Shown: positions 12,426 through 22,668 of the stretch, one piece after another
How the letters are laid out: every line of letters starts with the position of its first letter
How positions within the stretch are numbered: position 1 is the stretch's first letter
Assembly: GCA_900074885.1 (NCBI GenBank)
Contig: FJUW01000069.1
Span: forward strand, 1-64,000
DNA from: Rhynchosporium graminicola
Lineage: Eukaryota; Ascomycota; Leotiomycetes; Helotiales; Ploettnerulaceae
DNA: 64,000 nt
Direction of reading: 5' to 3'
Translations under genes and position numbers: made by a program
The notes under the pieces: model-generated
The model's input: the letters and a program-made list of their open reading frames with translations, nothing else
Told to the model about the DNA's origin: nothing
The model's database searches: none

Positions 12426-12617
12426 TTACGCCTCAAAGTCGTCGTCGCACAGGGATGAACATTCCATCCCGCTTCCAGTGATCACGTCCTCGATCTTGGT
12501 ACCTTGAATTCCGACCATATAGCTCATATCTCGATCAACATCTTTCAACTCTTGCTCACACGATAGTGAATCAGTGATCTTGTGAAGAGACTGCACTATC
12601 GCTTGCGTATCTAGCAT
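12426..12617 (-). CDS. Possible first exon of an unknown gene
   Basis: From the ATG at 12617 the minus strand encodes 63 residues, acidic and with several cysteines. It ends at a textbook donor (GTAAGT) overlapping the stop. A plausible acceptor (CATCAG) about 60 bp downstream would add only some 17 codons. I recognise no family. It could be a small gene or the remnant of a larger one. Confidence 0.3.
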   Translation of the reverse strand: MLDTQAIVQSLHKITDSLSCEQELKDVDRDMSYMVGIQGTKIEDVITGSGMECSSLCDDDFEA

Positions 12618-12772
12618 AGTTCTATGTCCGAAGCAGAGATGAGCTATTCTTATTGCCAAAGTAACACAGCCCCATCTTCACTTCCACAGCTTAGGCCCCA
12701 AATTTCCCTAGTTACTATAAGTATTCCCAACCCAAGGCGGCGGAGTCGCCGAATGGAAGCCGGTACCGAAGG

Positions 12773-12807
12773 TCGCCAATCCTCGCCAATCCTCGCCAAT
12801 CCTCGCC
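12773..12807. repeat. Short tandem repeat TCGCCAATCC x3.5
   Basis: Three perfect copies of the 10-bp unit TCGCCAATCC are followed by a half copy. No coding role is evident. Confidence 0.9.
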
Positions 12808-13085
12808 TATGTCCCGGTAGTATGTAGAATGACTGCAAGCCAGACGCATCCTTTCCATTGTCTTGGAAAAGTATCAAGTTGCGTGAACTGCGTTTGCGTA
12901 GACCGAGGACTCGAGATGAAAGGAAGGATACTTCAGATTAACATAAACACGAGTTTTCACTGCTCTGGTTCTACACCTCATAAATAAAACCTCTCCTTCA
13001 GGGATTCGAAGCACCAAATACAGACTATACAATACCCTTATCAAGTATCTCCAAGCTCTACCCGGCTTCGATTCAATAAGTCCAG

Positions 13086-13196
13086 ATGTCGTCTCTGCGC
13101 AAAATGCTCGGCTACTTCTACCTCATCTCCCTCTTGACAGCGCCAGCGACAGCCACAGCCTCAGCCATCGACAGCACAAGCAACCCACTGCTCTAG
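13086..13196 (+). CDS. Putative 36-aa secreted peptide ORF
   Basis: The ORF begins with a good translation-start context and encodes a positively charged N-terminus, a hydrophobic core and a small-residue ATA/ASA motif, which is a typical signal peptide, then only about ten residues before TAG. A TATA-like ATAAATAAAA lies about 100 bp upstream. It could be a real short peptide, the truncated start of a secreted protein, or an exon whose continuation I could not find. Confidence 0.25.
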   Translation: MSSLRKMLGYFYLISLLTAPATATASAIDSTSNPLL

Positions 13197-13583
13197 GCTC
13201 TCTAAAAGGCCCCCCCCAACACAGCTCGGTGACTGAACCTCCTCTCCTCCGATTCAGACCGGCTATTCGATATCAGAGAACCAGGGAAAGCTATACTTAT
13301 TGACCCGACCCTAGATTCAGTGGTCAGCGCAGATGCCTAATACTTTGGTTTTTCTTCCGCTTTAATCTGCTTCTTTCGCCATCCTTCTATTCCCTATCTC
13401 TGCCCTCCTCAGCCCGATCTTTTACTGTTCATCATACCCACCAGCCCTCTGTGTCTTTTCATTTTCCTGCGTTTCCTGTCCCCTTCTCTCCCCCTCTCTG
13501 TCTCTAACATCGTAGAAATATATCCCAAATGACAAACAAAACCCAAGTGCCCTCCCAGCCCTAGCCATCATCGAAATAAACCC

Positions 13584-13943
13584 TCAATACTCAATCTTAG
13601 ACCTTGTGCCATGCTCCCACTCCACATACATGCGTGCACGAGGCACAGACCTACTCGTAGCTAAAGAAGGGACGCCACACTGGCGCAAGTGATAGTTGAA
13701 GAGAAGGGGCACGGGATCGGGCCAGACCGGGGTCGTGAAGCAGAAATTGACGCCGGGGAAGATGACGGTATTTCCACCGAGGAGTTCGCATCTAATGCGG
13801 AATACTAGTCAGGCAAGTCTCCTTCCTTGATTTTTCAAGAACGAGGCCCTCTCGGAAAACATCAGCTGTGGTGCTGGATCGAGAGGTCGATTGATGTGCT
13901 TAATAACATGTTCCTTTTTTCCGGATCGAATGGTGAGAGCGAG
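13584..13943 (-). pseudogene. Terminal exon of an unknown gene, interrupted by TGA
   Basis: Behind an acceptor-like CCATAG at 13944-13946, one minus-strand frame stays protein-like for 120 codons to a TGA at 13584, except for one TGA at 13811-13809 (codon 45). The text on either side is clearly one protein: basic residues before the stop, then a run such as ELLGGNTVIFPG and a charged C-terminus. There is no ATG-headed ORF, so it is easily missed. A CGA or TGG codon turned into TGA by one transition would explain it. The protein family is not recognised and the 5' exons were not found. Confidence 0.5.
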
Positions 13944-14292
13944 CTATGGTGGTGGTGGCATGAATATCAGCAGAGGATATAGCTGGTAAGATGGCTCCCG
14001 TGGGGACAGGAAGTGTTACTGGGAGCGAGGAGTGTGTGACAGCTTGTAAGAACCGTGGCTTGTTTACCAGAGACTGAGTGGATGTTTGTTTGCAGGAGAA
14101 GTGAAGCCTGGCGAGGTTTGGAAATGTGGAATGTGGAATGTGACAGAGCGACAAATAACCGTATCGCAAGGACTTGATAGCACGAAACTGATAAACCAAA
14201 GAGATCAAACACACACTCTTATAGACTAATAGGTTTCAGAACGTACTTTCGCTGGGTATCTTACGCTATCCTCTCATGCTCATAACTTTCTC

Positions 14293-15737
14293 CTACCGTC
14301 CCCCAAATTTCCTCGCCGTCCATGCAGCGCCATATTCCTCATACTCCTCTTTCGTCACGCTCAATTTCCGCAAGGTCTCTTCATCTTTCGCCAGATTTGC
14401 ACCGCCTTGCCAAGTACTGATGATCGGATCGGCTGGTTTGGCGACGCGTACGATACATTCGGCCGGTGCCAAAGCTCTGATTTCCATCTGTAACCTCGGA
14501 ACGAATCCTTCGATATTGGCATTTCCACCCACCACGAAAACATTCGCCAAGAAGCCCGGCCATAATCCCGGCGGTAGACTCGATAGACTGTCTAGGACTT
14601 GTTGCGCGATTCCACTTTGCCGGAGTCCGATGTTGGTGGGATTGAACAGTAGTTCTGGAACTGTGAATCTCTCGTTCCTCAAAGTCACCACATCCTCACT
14701 TGCCCCAATGGCTTTCCCCTTCGTCAACTCCTTCAATTTCGTCGCTGCTTGCGGATCGTGGTCTCGTGCGAATCCCTTGACTTTCCCATGATAATCCGGC
14801 AATACATAATCCTTCGCAATGCCTCCCCCTGTCGCGAAGTCAGCTCGTCTATCTCCCCTTGGTCCTTTCCAAGTCTTCTCCATATCCCCATTGAAGTCTC
14901 TCGAGACATATATAGTGGCTTCCTTTATCTCATTGACGAGATACGTTTCGTTTGCCAGATCGTATTGCCGGACACAAATCTGCCGATTGAGGTAGTTGGT
15001 GAGGAGCTTTCCGCCGACATCTAGACGTCTGACAGACTTGTGTAGAGGTCTACCAAGCAGAAGGGGCGTGATCGTGGTGTGCGAGTAGCCAGAGTCGATC
15101 AACATCAGGATCTCGGCCGGTATACTCGACCCGGTATCAGTAGGTCGAGGGGGTGCTTTGAAGGAGGCTTGGATGTCGTTGTAGGCGTTCAGAGCCGGTC
15201 CTATTCGAGTATGAGTTGAATGTTCTCCATCTCTCCTAGCACTTGTGTTCCAGTCCAGCTTCTATTCTAGCTGAAGGATGGCTGGCTGTACGTACCCGTA
15301 GTCCTCAAATACCGCTTGAATCCAAACTCCTCGAATACAATCTGATCGCAATGATTCTGGAGAACCGGCAGTGCATTCGGCGCCTCTGTAAGAATCAATC
15401 CCGTCTCCTTGGGATCACAATGAAGCTTTGCCTTGGAATCAAAGAACTCATGCTCCCAAATCTCCTTCTCTGCTTCCCAGCTGACGATATATCCCTTCTC
15501 TACCGGCCGACGGAACTGCATCTCGCTGAAGTCGCTGCATGAGGACACTTGCGATCCTATGTACACTTTCCGGTCGCGGTCTTTGGCGAGACAGTTTGGT
15601 ATGATGCTATACGTGGGATCTTCGATCGAGGGCGACGAGAAGCCGGCTTTGAGGGTGTAGGCGCCATTGTCGACGACGAGGGTTCGAGAAGGCGCAGTAG
15701 AGCTTGAGGGATTGGCATCGACCCGGGCGGGCGCCAT
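14293..15737 (-). CDS. ARP6: Actin-related protein 6 (SWR1 complex subunit)
   Basis: Two exons (15737-15296 and 15200-14293) separated by a 95-bp intron give 449 aa. The actin fold is evident: LVVDNGAYTLKAGFSS near residue 20 is the phosphate-1 loop, MLIDSGYSHTT in the middle is the phosphate-2/connect region, and VFVVGGNANIEGF near the C-terminus is the adenosine motif. The C-terminal WQGGANLA replaces actin's WIGGS. The residues after the first loop and the YLVNEIKE block are characteristic of Arp6. In fungi Arp6 with Swc6 anchors Swc2/3 in the SWR1 complex, which deposits histone H2A.Z. The protein acts in the nucleus and is needed for subtelomeric silencing in yeast. It is transcribed divergently from the next gene with 386 bp between start codons. 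The gene is intact. Confidence 0.92.
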
Positions 15738-16123
15738 GTTGTTCTACAGATACAGACTCAGACTGCGAGAGTAGGTAGGTAGGTAGGTGCCTCTGGTGCC
15801 TCCCTTTGCTGGCAGCAGACCCAAAGATTAGAGTACTATCGGCGCAATCGATGCGATGCGATGCGATGCGATACTATGCCAGGCCGAGAAAGGAAATGTT
15901 GAAGCTGTTGATGATCATGATCATGATTATGTATATTCATCCGTCGCGTGAGGAAGCAGACCGAGAGCGACGACGCGCAGGCGGGCGGGCAGGCGGGCAG
16001 GCGGGTGGGCCAGATTCCGCACTCTCGAAATATATTTTATTCTATTTCTCCCCGCACATCTCAACCCAACCCACCTCATTTTCACAACAGCCACCCAAAC
16101 TCCCAATATCTCCAGCTTCAACA
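15738..16123. promoter_or_regulatory. Divergent promoter between ARP6 and the CCNDBP1-like gene, with simple repeats
   Basis: Both start codons face away from this interval. It carries several simple repeats: (GGTA)n around 15774-15788, (GATGC)n around 15851-15872, a GATCAT run near 15910-15925 and a GC-rich GGGCGGGCAGGC run at about 15980-16010. No TATA box is clear on either side. Confidence 0.55.
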
Positions 16124-17352
16124 ATGGCCAAATCCGGTGACAGCAAAGCCGAGGCTGATCTCGAGATCCTCAAATCAACAGTCCACACAGCACTGGCCCT
16201 GCTCACCCAGCTACAGCAACAGCAACCAGCTGCCTCTGCCCCGGCCCTCACTACATCCGCATACGCCCCAAGGGCAGAAGTTGACGCCCTCGATCTTGCC
16301 CACGACGCAGCATCTCTAATTCGTGCGCATTCCACGAAACTGTCTCTGTTGATAATCAACAAACCATTTACAGCCTCCGCGATCACGACGGTGCTGCGCG
16401 AACTGGTCCGTGGGCCTTTGCCAGGGCTTGCCTCGGCGGTCGAGTTATGCGATGCGACACAATATACAAAGGTCATGAATGCGGAATTGGGCTATGAAGT
16501 TGGTAGAGTATTTGTGGAGTGTGCGGGATTGGTGAAAGCCATACCGTTAGATGGCAAGATCTTGAGTGATGATGCGAAGAATGGGACTGGGGCTACGAAA
16601 GGGAGAGGAAGCCTGGCTCTCACGGGAACGGTCTGGCAGGCTTGTGATGCTGTTATTGGATTGAAGAAGATGGGAATCGCGGGATTAGTTGTCAAGAAAG
16701 CAGAACAATACAGGGCGACTTTGAAGGATGCATTGGAGGAGCTACAGGAGTGGGCTGAAGAGGAGGAGGACGAGGAGGAAGAGGAGCACGAGGGAGATGC
16801 GGGCAGCGGAGATGAGGAAGGTGATGCGCAGAAAGAGGTCGACGATATGTTTGGCAACCAAAAACACATCCCGAGTGACGACCCGGAGAAGATACGTCCT
16901 AAGTTGGAGGCATCGTTGAAGAGGTTACGATTGCTGGGGATGATGTACCAGGCGGTCGTGAAGAGGCGATTCAAGTCTTTACCGAGTCTTCCTTTGCCCA
17001 AAACTACGTCTGGACCTGTCGAGGAAGGGAGTGGGAAGGCGGATGTTGTTGCCACTGTGGACGATGTGCTGGAGATGATGAAGAAGATACCAGATGCCGT
17101 AGACGAGTTGGCCAGCGCATATTACGAGCTGTATGTGAAGCATATCGACGACCAGATGGAGAAATGCTTTCTCGGCGGCTTTAGCGAATTGGCGCTTCTC
17201 AAATGGAACTGGAAAGGGGAGGACGACGAGTTTACAGTTTGGGTTCGTTACCTCAAACACAATGAATTCAACACAATGAACCAACAGACCATGCTAACTT
17301 TTACCAGCTCCAGAAATTCCAACTTGCGATGAAGATGGATGCTATTAAATGA
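16124..17352 (+). CDS. CCNDBP1/GCIP-like protein
   Basis: Two exons (16124-17242 and 17308-17352) with a 65-bp intron encode 387 aa. The frame is open upstream, but the ATG at 16124, in the context CAACAATGGC, starts the conserved part. Sequence features are a helical N-terminal half with a glutamine tract, a highly acidic Glu/Asp run in the middle (about residues 208-235) followed by VDDMFG, and a helical C-terminal domain ending in W-LQKFQLAMKMDAIK. These match the cyclin-D1-binding protein 1 (GCIP/DIP1/HHM) family, which in animals binds cyclin D and bHLH proteins; the fungal role is unknown. The second exon is only 15 codons and replaces an extension that the unspliced frame would add. 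Confidence 0.75.
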
Positions 17353-17738
17353 GAAGCTTGACACGGACAATATCGGCTATATCTCAAGATCAGATGACAT
17401 TCGGATGACAGGTCCAGATCCTACCAGGCGAAACATGTTCATGATGCCTGTAATGGATGCCCACATGAAGTTTTCCAAGCGTCTGAAGCGATCTCGACTT
17501 TTATCCATAGAGTTGCCAGGGCTGAAGCATATATATCACCGCCTTTGTGCGAATCTTCGACAGCGACTGAGCAAACATACAGCTTTCCTTTGTTGTGCCC
17601 AAGACAGTGACATTCCTTAGCCCTGACACCTCTGTGCATCTGCCAGATCGATACAGTCCCTGTCCCCTGAACTTCCCCTCCTCAGTTCCAACCGCCGAGC
17701 ACTGACAAGAGAAAGAGTTTTGCCAGATCCCCCTTGCC
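17353..17738. other. Intergenic, no supported gene
   Basis: Only short overlapping ORFs in several frames. It probably contains the 3' regions of the flanking convergent genes. Confidence 0.5.
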
Positions 17739-18017
17739 CTAGCAGCACTTGACAGTCTGGCGACATGTATCGCCAACAAATTTTCGAATCGGCTGGTCAG
17801 GTGGGATGCTACTACAGGCATCCACATTCAACTTGTTCGTATGAGAATCGTAGCTGGTCTTCTCTCCCTTGTGACAGGCGCCTGAACCTTTGCAGTAGAT
17901 CTGATTTCCGGCCGAACAAATCCCTTGGTAATTGGAGGTCCTGTATTTTCAGTTTGCCATGCCCGTAGATGCCATGGCGAGGATGACAGTCGCCGTGATG
18001 AGTTTGGTGGGTTGCAT
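17739..18017 (-). pseudogene. Small secreted cysteine-rich protein with an in-frame TGA
   Basis: The ATG at 18017 starts a 21-residue signal peptide (charged start, hydrophobic core, small residues before the cut). One codon past the predicted cleavage site, codon 23 is TGA (17951-17949). The same frame then continues to TAG at 17739 with 69 further codons containing seven cysteines, including a terminal Cys-Cys. A complete secretion signal joined in frame to a cysteine-rich mature region shows that this was one gene. I found no splice pair that would skip the stop and keep the frame. Such proteins include effectors and antifungal-type peptides; I cannot say which. The other frame in this interval yields a longer ORF but without protein-like features. 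Confidence 0.65.
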
Positions 18018-21016
18018 GTCGATAATAGAGAGGCGGAATTGACGTGGTGTTGTAGGGATGAGATGAGGCTGTGAGAGGGAGGTAGTGGACGATGGAGGCA
18101 GTGAGATACGGCTTCGGGGATATATATCGCCTATTGCAAATGGGATAGCCTAGAAAGATGGCCGACTTCAAATACTTTCAGCGTGTGGAGAGGAATACTT
18201 ATAAGTATTTCAACTTCAGATGAGAATCAGATGACTCGCCTACCACTACACTACAATACAAGTATCCTATCGCCTTAACCCTACTCCCCATGTTGAACGT
18301 TCGTTAATACTGAACTATTGGGGACAGAAGCCTGGCATACTTCATAGAGTGATTGGAGTGGTAAAGAGATTGGAGAATCACCCTGCGAAGCTACTATCCC
18401 CGCCTTCCCCCGGTTTTGACGTTAAAGATGGGATTCCGCTTTTATAGGCTGATGCCCTGTTTCCCATGCTCTGAGTGGTTCAAGGCCCTAGTCTACTCTC
18501 TATAGAGCCTCGAGCTCGAGCTAAAATCGGATCTTTTACAGAGGTAGAACACTTACAGGAAGTGTGGCTATAGAAGGAAGGGTCGAAAGACGCTTCGAGC
18601 CCTGCTTAATGCCTGCTCAGGATGAAAGATAGCTAGCTAGTCTATTGGACAAATACCCTAGAAAGCCACCCACACGAAATCCGGGTTTTATTACTATCCC
18701 TTGTTAGACGTTGACAAATTCAGCTTTGTGTAATCTGTAGAAAGGGCGTAGGATTTCACGTCTAAACTAGGGGGCGTGATACAGTAGTACAAGTACTTCT
18801 GAAGTTCAAACTTGTGAGGGGGGGGGGGGATAATAGAATCGACGACCCTTGATACTTATATAAGCCCTGTCAGCCTGTCAGGTTCAGACCCACGGAGAAA
18901 GCGAAGTATGGCTATGCTATGCTTCCAATCAACCAACAAGAGTTCGAACTATTTTCTCCATAAATTTATGAATACAGCACTGGGCTGCTACTGTAACCAC
19001 TAGCATGAGCCCCAAAGGAATAAATGTGAGTAGCTTATAGTCATAGTTGATTACTTCAGCGATTCCCTTACCACGCACGCGTAAGATCAAATGGCCGGGG
19101 CCAAGGGTTAAAGATAATGCAAGGACACCTAACCAATTGGAATTTCTTGCTTGTCGAAATGGGTCTGTAACGCGTGTCGCCAATTGCGTGGTCAGTTTCT
19201 CATATCAGTTGGGCAGGGTTGGAAGAAAACCTTCTCTTTTGAGCAATAACTGTATGTAGGAACCAGAACTCCACCAGCGAACCTCCAGAGACGCGCCTAT
19301 AATTCCCGTATGTATTGTGTATCTACCTACCTCAACTAACTAGGTGACCACTACATCAGTACTGAAAAAATCCGGGGGTTTACTTCTTCCAGAGGATTAA
19401 TGTTCAACTACTAACCCCCCCTGGTCCCGGAAAGTTATGGAGTTTAAAGTGGTAATGATTACAGGTATTTTCTTTTATGGGCGAAAACAACATACGTGTT
19501 GGAAACTGTCCATTCATCTACGAGTTTCTAAAATAGAGAGTCCTTACAAGAGGAACTACCTAATGATAAAGTATCATTATATGGTTTACTGGGAGATAGT
19601 CCATGCAGTATCTACTCTGTACTCGCTTGCTCCGTGGGTCTGAAACCGTCTATATCGTATGGCGGATTTATACGAAGGGCATATTTGATTACGAAGTATA
19701 ATCGACCCTTGATATAAGCCCTATCAAATTCAGACTAATAGAGAAGCCGAGTACTAAGTATCCTCTGTACTCTTTATCATATCTATGCGCACTGAGTAGT
19801 CGGCAATTTCAACTACCAAAGCATAATATACTTCGTAGTACCTTAGCCTAGATTGTCTGGACTACTAATCGAAGATGAACTTTTCGAGGAACTTTCAAAT
19901 TCCTTTGAATAGAGCGTCCCCCCGAGAAAGAATAGTTTTCAGGTCATATATGAACGAAGTACGAGTAGTATTTCGTATAATAGCGGAGTCCTCGCAGACG
20001 TGCGTAATTAGCCCTTAGACTAGGGGAGCTAGAAGGGATGGCGGATACCCCCCTCAGACCGAACGCATCTGTGGATCTTTGCGAGAGGTAATTAAATCAT
20101 GAGAGTTTGACCACTTAATTTCGTCCTTTCAATCTCGAGAACCTCCTGCATACTTCGTAAACCCGAGAATTTTTTAAATACCACTCTAAACTCTACAAAA
20201 GATCAAATTCAGGTTAGTGTATCAAGTCTGCTAGGGTTTCAAACCACTTATAAGTCGGAATTACGCCAGTGGCCTGTAAAGTATATACGGACTGAGTGTG
20301 GGAGTAGTATATTGAAATCGTCAGTTTCGAACTTTTCCCCGGAGCTGCAGTTTCAACATTACCCACCTGGGGAGGGCTGGTAGAAGTCTACGACACGGTT
20401 AGATGTGGAAGTTGCCGAAGGCACATGCCTCGGATGTTGGGAAAATGAAGTTATCCGTAGGATAGACAAGTCACTAATCTCAGAGAGATTACAATAAGTC
20501 TCCGTGTCTCCCTATTATCTTCTTTCGCTGTCAAATCTCTTAACCCTGTCGAGAGTAATGCCACGAAAAAACAAATACCGCTACTACGTCGGGGGTGGAT
20601 AGTGGTTTTCGTGTATCGTTGCAAGGCAGCAGGTTTATTCTTCTAGTCAACAAACTACAAGTACATTTCCAGAGATTCCTCTACATCGTATGCATTATCT
20701 CCCATGTTAAGCCAGAAGACAAGGGTGGGTGGACGAGACATTCACTATCAGCCCCCTTTCGTACATTTACCAAATGATCAAATTTCGATTTAAAGCTTAT
20801 TTGATTACAGTCAGTCAGATGTAAGCTAGTTTTAGATCCACTTCGTCTTTTGAAGCACCAAGTACCGAGTACTTGATAGCGAGACAACTGACAAAAATTG
20901 TTTGTTTGTAGTACTTTTTTTTTTTCTTTTGCTCTCTTCGAATAAACTCAGGACCTCTCTCCTTATCAACTCCCCTGAGTTCAACACATTCGTTACATTG
21001 CCTGACACTTGCAAAG
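18018..21016. other. Gene-poor, partly RIP-like region
   Basis: No confident gene. A minus-strand ORF at 18929-19183 (84 aa) has one hydrophobic segment and could be an exon relic. A 12-base G run lies near 18818-18829. Two diverged copies of a promoter-like segment (GACCCTTGATA...TATAAGCCCT) occur at about 18843 and 19705, suggesting an old local duplication. Confidence 0.45.
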
Positions 21017-21430
21017 ATGAAGCTCCTCCTCCTCCTCAACGCCTTGCTCATTGGTGGTGCTGTCTCAGCAGCAGTGCCGGATACTCTGGATTCCCGAGCT
21101 GGATATGTGCGCAAGGCCGGGTGGCCCGCCACCTGCGGATGTATACTGTAAGTCTAGTCCCGCAGTGAAGCGCTCTTGGATGAATGGTTTTCTGATCTTC
21201 CCTACAGCAAAACAAAGAGCAATTTGCTTACCCACTATGTTGACGCCGGCTGGGGGATGATTTCGGTGGCCATGGATGTGGGATATGGTGGCGAGCATTG
21301 CCAAGTTGTGTTGGACCGTCGCCGCACAAGCGATTGTACCGGATGGACGCAGTATCAGGGACCTACAGGACCTGCCTGTAAAAGCATAAGAGGGCAGCTG
21401 ACCTGCACACCTAGCATGGTTTGGCAATAA
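21017..21430 (+). CDS. Small secreted cysteine-rich protein (effector candidate)
   Basis: Two exons (21017-21147 and 21208-21430) flank a 60-bp intron with GTAAGT donor and CTACAG acceptor, giving 117 aa. MKLLLLLNALLIGGAVSA is a clear signal peptide with a likely cut after residue 18. The mature protein is about 99 aa with six cysteines (residues 40, 42, 75, 87, 101 and 110), enough for three disulfides, and glycine- and tryptophan-rich segments. Without splicing the frame stops just after the second cysteine, so the intron is needed. I recognise no family. Size, secretion, cysteine content and subtelomeric position match effector-like or self-defence peptides, but function is not shown by the sequence. 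Confidence 0.7.
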
Positions 21431-22398
21431 AGATCTCTGAAGGAGGAGAGAAATTACAGACCAGGAGAAGAAAACATGTACAGAGGACGCTTCTTAGGAC
21501 ATGAACGTCTGTCTACCCGGAGAGAAGGTTCTTTGTGTCCCGCTAAAGTCTTGTAATATGTCCTGTCCCAAGTGACAAGTTACTTCTGTCAATCCATTCT
21601 TGCACTTTCAAAGGTCACTTTACTGTTGGTAATGGCGCCATAGGGTACCTTCCGTACGAAGTACTATACTAAGGTGTCTCCCCGGGGTCAGCGCCGGCTG
21701 CTATAAGTACGTGAGGGGGTGGATAGTGGGTTTCGCCCGCCAGTGTTGTTCATCAAACATATAAGCGAAGTTGTGGAGAAACCCTCTTGAGGTCTTCGAG
21801 GTTCATTGAAAGACTAGCTGTAGTGTCTAACGAGGGAGGGCGAGACCTACTGTCCAGCCCCTTACGTACAGAATGGCTCTAAGTGACATGCCCAACCCTC
21901 AGGATTGGCAGAGTCGAAAATCCTCCAAGTGAGGAAAGTACTTTCGCCGTGTCCGATCCCTACTGTCTCATTTCTGCCACATTACCTCGACGACTGCTAT
22001 CATTTACCGCTTCAAGTCGGATTTCTTCTTACTAACATTAGTATTGACGTGAATCAAAGATGGATGGTACGCTCTCCCGGAGACACCCGATCTCGTTAAG
22101 GTTGGTTGGTATCATCTCTTCGCGATAGCATCAAAGCCACTTTTTCGCAACTGGTGTGATGTGAGATTTAGAGGCTCTTCAAGGTCGACAGAGTTTCGCT
22201 TATTGTTCATGCGGCGCGGAACTTCTGGCTCTCAATCACTTCTCGCCTCGAGCCTCGCGCGTCGTTATGTCATGATCTGGCGTTGATCCAGTGCCGTGCA
22301 GGAATGTACGTAGGTACTAAGTATGCACTCTGAATAGGCGACGTGGTTTTGCAATTCTCACGGCAGAAGAACCCTCCCTGTACGGAAGGGTTTCCCGG
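21431..22398. other. Intergenic; contains a diverged duplicate of the upstream flank
   Basis: No gene seen. The segment at about 21714-21900 repeats landmarks found upstream of the small secreted protein at about 20588-20800 (GGGGGTGGATAGTGG and a CAGCCCC...CGTACA block), in the same order. Confidence 0.45.
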
Positions 22399-22668
22399 AT
22401 GGATGTCGTTCGGCACTTTGTCTATACACGAAATTGTGGGGACGGATTCGCATATTCAATACTGTTCTATGGGAACACAATAAGTTGCGATTACCACGGT
22501 GGGTCGCGTCCTCCCCTGGGTGCGAGGAGGAAGGAGATGATGTGCGGTAGATATGTGAATTGGTGGCCTGGATTTGGGAGATGGAAGCTTGCTGCGTGTA
22601 TGAAAGATGCTGTGATTGAGTTTCCGGAAAGGGAACATTGGGTTGGACCTGAGGTGGCACTGATGTAG
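22399..22668 (+). CDS. Hypothetical 89-aa ORF with four cysteines
   Basis: A plus-strand ORF rich in Trp, Tyr, Gly and Cys. It has no signal peptide. It might be the second exon of another small secreted protein, since a weak acceptor (CACGGCAG) lies just upstream, but I could not find a first exon with a signal sequence. The overlapping minus-strand ORF at 22358-22726 is less protein-like. Confidence 0.3.
   Translation: MDVVRHFVYTRNCGDGFAYSILFYGNTISCDYHGGSRPPLGARRKEMMCGRYVNWWPGFGRWKLAACMKDAVIEFPEREHWVGPEVALM

Larger units (their letters stand above)
10433..13583. other. Gene-poor region upstream of the LtrA gene
   Basis: Short overlapping ORFs on both strands, none with a recognised domain. 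Minus-strand frames around 10880-11290 and 11840-12220 read locally like protein but are soon interrupted. This may be one or more decayed genes. A better small candidate at 12426-12617 and a short plus-strand ORF at 13086-13196 are listed separately. Confidence 0.4.

Noticed and set aside
15806..16123. 106-residue N-terminal extension of the CCNDBP1-like ORF
   Set aside because: It is low-complexity text from promoter simple repeats; the ATG at 16124 has a good context and starts the conserved part.
17812..18171. 119-aa minus-strand ORF
   Set aside because: It overlaps the cysteine-rich pseudogene in another frame and has no signal peptide, cysteine pattern or domain.
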